Source: Gemmatimonadaceae bacterium (GTDB lineage Bacteria; Gemmatimonadota; Gemmatimonadetes; Gemmatimonadales; Gemmatimonadaceae). From it: a stretch of 10,498 bases of DNA. The stretch is from contig JANWKK010000018.1 of NCBI GenBank assembly GCA_025451425.1, positions 1 through 10,498 of the forward strand. Reading direction: 5' to 3'. The notes beneath the pieces are model-generated. The model had not been told where the DNA came from and did not search any database. It saw only the letters and a program-made list of their open reading frames with translations. How positions within the stretch are numbered: the stretch's first letter is position 1; each line of letters opens with the position of its first letter. Both the position numbers and the translations under genes were made by a program. Positions 7,076 to 10,498 of the stretch are shown piece after piece.

Positions 7076-8649
7076 CCGCGCGCGAGGTGTTCGGCGGAGC
7101 GCAGCGTCAGCGCGCTGAAGGTCATCGTGGCATTGGTGCAGCCACCGGTCGGCAGGGTCGGCGCGCCGACGATGAACAGGTTGTCGTGATCGTGAGCGCG
7201 CCCATAGCTGTCGCACACGCTGGACGCCGGGTCGGTCCCCATGCGGCAGCCTCCTGACGGGTGATCGAGGTAGGCGCTCTCGGTCACTGAGAGGATCGTC
7301 GCGTGTCCGGCGCGCGCCAGACGATCGTAGGTGGCTCGAATATGCCGGCGCGTCGCCTCCTGACGCGCGAACGTCGGCGGATCGAATCGGTGCTGGATGC
7401 GCGGTAGCGGATCGCCCCATCGGTTGCGCCTCGAGACGTCGACCGACAGCCGGCTGTCGCGGTCCGGATGCGCGTCGTAGTACATGCGCACCCGCGCGCT
7501 GCCGCGCAACGCGCGCGCGCGCCAATCCGCCATCAGATCGTCGCCGAACAGATAGCGCCCGTTTTCCGCCATGAGGCGCGGCTGATGATTCGCCGTGCTC
7601 TCGAAAATCTGAATGTCGTAGCGGACGTACGGCTGATCGGACGCGCACCGGAAGAACTGGCGGGAGATGATCGGATGATGCTCGTTCATGCCCGGATAGA
7701 ACGGACCGTCTACCTCGACCTGCGCAGTGATGAACGGGTGTCCGGTCATGTAGCGGCCGACCATCCCCGAGCGGTTCGCCAGACCCTCTGGATACCGCGA
7801 GGACGTGGACAGCAGCAGGAGATGCGGGCTCCAGGTATAGCCGCTGGCCAGCACGAACGTGCGCGCACGATAGACGATCGTCTCCTGCGGCCGATCCCGA
7901 TGCACCGCTTCCGCTGCCACGATCCGGCTGCCCGTCGCCTCCGTCGTCAGGCGCCTGACCAGCGTGCGGTCGTGGAGCTCGATCTGCTTCGAGGTGAGGA
8001 GACGTTTGAAGGTGAAGTCGGGTGAATATCTCGCGCCGGTCGGACAGACGTTGCAGGTGTTGCACCGCTTGCACATGGACCTGCCGTCATACGCTTGCGT
8101 GTTCTTCGCTTGAGGGCAGCTCTGAAACGGAATGCCGCTGTGCTCCGCCCAGGTCTTGAGATGGTGAAGGCTGTAGGATAGCGGCATCGCGGGCATCGGG
8201 TACGGCTGCGAGCGATGATCTTCCGGATGCGGAGCGGGATCGCCGGCGACGCCGATGCGGCGGTCGACTTCGCAATAGTACCGCTCAAGCTCCTTCCACT
8301 CGAGCGGCCAGTCGCTCGCAAGCCCGTACAAGGAATGGAGCCGAAGGTCCTCGCGAGAGAAACGATTCGCGTGGCCTTCCCAGTGCATCGCGGATCCGCC
8401 TACCGCCATCGTTCGGGAGATGATGCCCTCGGCAGCCTGATCGTCGATGAAATCGCCCGGCCAGGCGTTCTCGCCGTATTGAAGGCTGCGTTCCCGGTAC
8501 TGCATCCGATTCTCGAGATCGAACAGCCTGGCGCCGGCCTCGACGATCACGATGCGCCGATTCGGTGCGAGCTCGCTGAATTTCTCGGCAAAGAGCGCCG
8601 CGGAAATTCCGCCGCCGATGATGCACACGTCACATTCGATGGTAGGCAT
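7057..8649 (-). CDS. GMC-family FAD-dependent dehydrogenase, large subunit with Cys cluster
   Basis: A 530-aa flavoprotein likely to oxidise a sugar or other alcohol. The N-terminus has the Rossmann FAD motif (VCIIGGGISAALF, residues 8-20) with Glu37 of IVEAG, and VGGSAMHW (83-90) of the FAD-binding part. The GMC C-terminal domain has HPSGGCRMG with probable catalytic His463, NLFIVGAPTLPTGG, and Asn506 in the second catalytic position. Four cysteines spaced C-x2-C-x2-C-x2-C (193, 196, 199, 202) precede PTGARYS; in related FAD-glucose and fructose dehydrogenases cysteines in this area bind a 3Fe-4S cluster, so an Fe-S centre is plausible. There is no signal peptide, consistent with Tat export by hitchhiking on the subunit-3 protein encoded 14 nt upstream. 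The ATG at 8647-8649 is preferred because the FAD motif starts 8 residues later; a TTG at 8715 would overlap the upstream gene. A cytochrome c subunit, usual for such complexes, is not in the window. Substrate unknown. Confidence 0.9.
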   Translation of the reverse strand: MPTIECDVCIIGGGISAALFAEKFSELAPNRRIVIVEAGARLFDLENRMQYRERSLQYGENAWPGDFIDDQAAEGIISRTMAVGGSAMHWEGHANRFSREDLRLHSLYGLASDWPLEWKELERYYCEVDRRIGVAGDPAPHPEDHRSQPYPMPAMPLSYSLHHLKTWAEHSGIPFQSCPQAKNTQAYDGRSMCKRCNTCNVCPTGARYSPDFTFKRLLTSKQIELHDRTLVRRLTTEATGSRIVAAEAVHRDRPQETIVYRARTFVLASGYTWSPHLLLLSTSSRYPEGLANRSGMVGRYMTGHPFITAQVEVDGPFYPGMNEHHPIISRQFFRCASDQPYVRYDIQIFESTANHQPRLMAENGRYLFGDDLMADWRARALRGSARVRMYYDAHPDRDSRLSVDVSRRNRWGDPLPRIQHRFDPPTFARQEATRRHIRATYDRLARAGHATILSVTESAYLDHPSGGCRMGTDPASSVCDSYGRAHDHDNLFIVGAPTLPTGGCTNATMTFSALTLRSAEHLARGYASNK

Positions 8650-8663
8650 GAGATGAAGGCCAC

Positions 8664-9239
8664 TCAGGAAGAGAGCGACGCCGGCCTGTCGCTGGACTCG
8701 GCGAGGCCGCGGCAATCGAAGCGGCGAATTGCGGCGCGATAGCAGACGTCATTCGCTTCGGCACTTCGGAAGTAAAAAGCCATCAGATCAGCAACGACGT
8801 GCCGGCCTGCAGGCCGATTGGGCAATTGCTCGATGTTGGCGTCGCGGAAGGAGGCTTCGATCAGCGCGCGCGCGTCCGGCAGCCCGAGGGTCGCGAACGT
8901 CGCATGCCTGTCGCGCGCGGCACGATCCAGCCGGTCGAGTTGCTGCGCATAGCGATCGATCGGCGACGCCGGCGTGAGCTGTGGATGTGTGACGCCGTAG
9001 CCGTTGTCCATCGCGACGCCCGGCCGATAGTTTTTCACCCAGCGCAGAAAACCGGCCGCGGCCTCATCAGTGACGCGCCTGCCGAGCGCTGCAGGCAGCA
9101 CCGCCGCCGAGATCGCTTTCAAGAGCGCGCCATACTCCGCTTCGAATCGATCGGCCTGCGCCCACAGCCGAATCGGACCGAGCGGGAGCGCGGCCGCCGC
9201 GGCGATAAGTCCTCTCAATAGTGCACGTCTATCGATCAC
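8664..9239 (-). CDS. Gluconate 2-dehydrogenase subunit 3 family protein (small subunit with Tat signal)
   Basis: A 191-aa protein, normal length for the small (gamma/subunit 3) partner of FAD sugar dehydrogenases. It begins MIDRRALLRG followed by a long Ala-rich hydrophobic stretch ending LWAQA at about 28, a twin-arginine signal. The mature part is helical, with YGALLKAISAAVLPA early on, RWVKNYRP in the middle, and C-terminal DLMAFYFRSAEANDVCYRA (Cys166, Cys176), a pattern seen in this family. Its known role is to chaperone folding and Tat export of the large flavin subunit. Start is the GTG at 9237-9239: an in-frame stop lies upstream at 9267-9269, no other start lies between, and a GAGG precedes it closely. 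It sits between the TIM-barrel amidohydrolase, ending 27 nt upstream, and the GMC gene starting 14 nt downstream, so the three form one unit. Confidence 0.82.
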   Translation of the reverse strand: MIDRRALLRGLIAAAAALPLGPIRLWAQADRFEAEYGALLKAISAAVLPAALGRRVTDEAAAGFLRWVKNYRPGVAMDNGYGVTHPQLTPASPIDRYAQQLDRLDRAARDRHATFATLGLPDARALIEASFRDANIEQLPNRPAGRHVVADLMAFYFRSAEANDVCYRAAIRRFDCRGLAESSDRPASLSS

Positions 9240-9266
9240 AGATCCTCGCTCCCGTCCATGCGGTGG

Positions 9267-10498
9267 CTACCTCGCGTCCGGCGCTCCGGGTGAATCGTCG
9301 AGGTTGTAGACGCGCCGGTTGTTTTTGTACAGCATCATTCTCGCAGCCTCGACAGCTTCTTCGTGGGTGAGGATGCCTTCGCGCACGTACACTCCGAGCG
9401 CGTCGCTCAAAAAGCGCTTCCCCCATCGGGCGGCGAGCCAGTACAGCTCGGGAAGATTGTAAGTATCGCTGCCGAACAGGATTTTCGACAGCGGCACCCC
9501 TTTCATGATCTCGAGGTATCGAGCCACCAAGCCCTGGTGCGCGAACGGTGTCATCAGCGAGACTTCGCAGTAGCAGTTCGTGTACAGGTGACTCAACCAC
9601 GCGGCCTCGCCGACGAGCGGATAGCCCGCATGGATCGGAATGATCTTGGGCATCCGCAAGCGGGCCGTCCTTCTCAAACCGAACGATTTCTTCGAGCAGA
9701 TACGGATGCTGGTTCCGCAGGATCACATTGGGCGCCTCACCGTCCCCGGCATGAAACTGCATCGGCATGCCGCGCGCAATGCACTCCTCGATCGACGTGG
9801 TGAGGAGGTACTCGAGCAGCTCACGGCCGTTGAGCGCCGCCTGGGCGCGATCGGCCGGCGGGCTCGCGCGTGTTTGCCTGAACGTGTCCCACGAGGTACT
9901 TGCGACGCCGCGATCGTAGACAGGCGTGATCAGGCCGATCCGCGGCAACAGATACGACTTCATTCCGTAAGATCGCATGCCGTAGTTGCCGGTGCCGTCG
10001 AGCGCATCGCGGACGCGTTTCAGAAACCGGGCCTCGAGCTCGTCGAACGCGATGTCTTGCTGCAGGAGATCCTGCGCCAGGGCATCGACGCGCGCCAACG
10101 CCCGCATTCGAGTCGGCAGGATGGCACGTGCGAACCGTTTCATCCCGTCCTCGGCCAAGCCGTCGGTGAAGCCCGTGTCGACCATCACGTTGGCGAGCGT
10201 GACGTCCCGGAAGAGATCCGCGATGTCGCGGAAATTGTCGGGCGCGGCGCGCGCGTTGCGCGCCTCCACCACTGCGTCCAGGCGGGGAGCACAGCCCAGG
10301 AAGGCTGCGAGCTCCTTGACCATGAATTTGACGAACACGCTTTCGCTGAAGTGATAGTCGATCTCGGAGAGAACCTTTTCGATTCCGTGTTCGCGATCGA
10401 GCGCCAGGCGTTCGGCGGGAGTGCCAGCCTGCCATTGCCGCAGGACGCCGCGAGGAAAGTAGCTGGCCGCCGGGAACGCGGAAAGAGCGAGACGCTCG
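9267..10498 (-). pseudogene. Amidohydrolase-2-like TIM-barrel metal hydrolase, frameshifted, N-terminus outside window
   Basis: The coding signal runs from the right edge of the window (frame open to 10497) down to about 9670 and then continues one frame over to a TAG at 9267-9269. The upstream part has DYHFSESVFVKFMVKELAAF and MQFHAGDGEAPN, where the His is a likely metal ligand. The downstream part has PKIIPIHAGYPL, CYCEVSLMTPFAHQG, ILFGSDTYNLPELYW with the catalytic Asp, and RMMLYKNNRRVYNL. Together they give the C-terminal two-thirds of an Amidohydro_2 (PF04909)-type enzyme, the HAGYP and GSD motifs being its usual late signatures. The N-terminal HxH should lie beyond 10498. The two frames join between about 9651 and 9690 and need a +1 shift, that is one extra base or two missing bases. 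Without the shift the first frame runs on as low-complexity Arg-rich sequence to a stop at 9229-9231. It could be a genuine inactivating mutation or an assembly error. It is not closely related to the COG1228 enzyme at 4307-5614. Substrate unknown. Confidence 0.75.

Noticed and set aside
6632..8074. A 480-codon minus-strand frame crossing the regulator and GMC gene ends
   Set aside because: It is out of frame with the GMC protein, Arg/Ala/Ser-rich without motifs, and runs antisense through the second cupin domain. It is a shadow frame.
8650..8715. Upstream TTG start for the GMC protein (22 extra residues)
   Set aside because: The extension is basic and unstructured, overlaps the subunit-3 gene, and pushes the FAD motif away from the N-terminus; the ATG at 8649 is the better start.
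9229..9670. C-terminal tail of the unshifted amidohydrolase frame as real protein
   Set aside because: After about residue ADAQDH the frame turns Arg/Ser/Pro-rich with no family motifs, whereas the neighbouring frame carries HAGYP and GSD.

Overview
The window looks like GC-rich chromosomal DNA from an environmental Gram-negative bacterium, most probably an Acidobacteriota member. The main clue is the large TonB-dependent receptor with an N-terminal carboxypeptidase-regulatory-like domain (Oar-like), a type greatly expanded in that phylum. A secreted COG1228-type amidohydrolase and a GMC dehydrogenase paired with a 'gluconate 2-dehydrogenase subunit 3' protein fit this. The taxonomy is an inference from gene content only. 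No RNA genes, insertion sequences, CRISPR arrays or phage genes were seen.

Layout. (1) Bases 1-680 (+): the C-terminal end of a first TonB-dependent receptor. (2) 681-873: a convergent intergenic gap holding an imperfect 29-bp inverted repeat. (3) 5614-874 (-): a two-gene unit, a periplasmic binuclear-metal amidohydrolase followed 46 nt later by a complete 1128-aa Oar-like receptor. (4) 5615-5761: an AT-rich divergent control region with a strong-looking sigma70-type promoter towards the amidohydrolase and a weaker one, facing it, towards the regulator. (5) 5762-7075 (+): a 437-aa regulator with an internally duplicated HTH-cupin-HTH-cupin architecture. (6) 10498-7057 (-): a second minus-strand unit, read in the order TIM-barrel amidohydrolase (frameshifted, 5' end outside the window), Tat-signal subunit-3 protein, GMC oxidoreductase. 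The last gene overlaps the regulator's 3' end by 19 bp, tail to tail.

How the parts may work together (inference). The duplicated-cupin regulator sits next to both minus-strand units and is divergent from the amidohydrolase/receptor pair, so it is a natural candidate to control that pair, perhaps by sensing a small molecule with its second, metal-competent cupin. The receptor would import a ligand across the outer membrane, and the exported amidohydrolase would hydrolyse a peptide-like or other amide substrate in the periplasm. The GMC/subunit-3 pair would oxidise an alcohol or sugar in the periplasm and pass electrons to a carrier not encoded here. No substrate can be named from the sequence.
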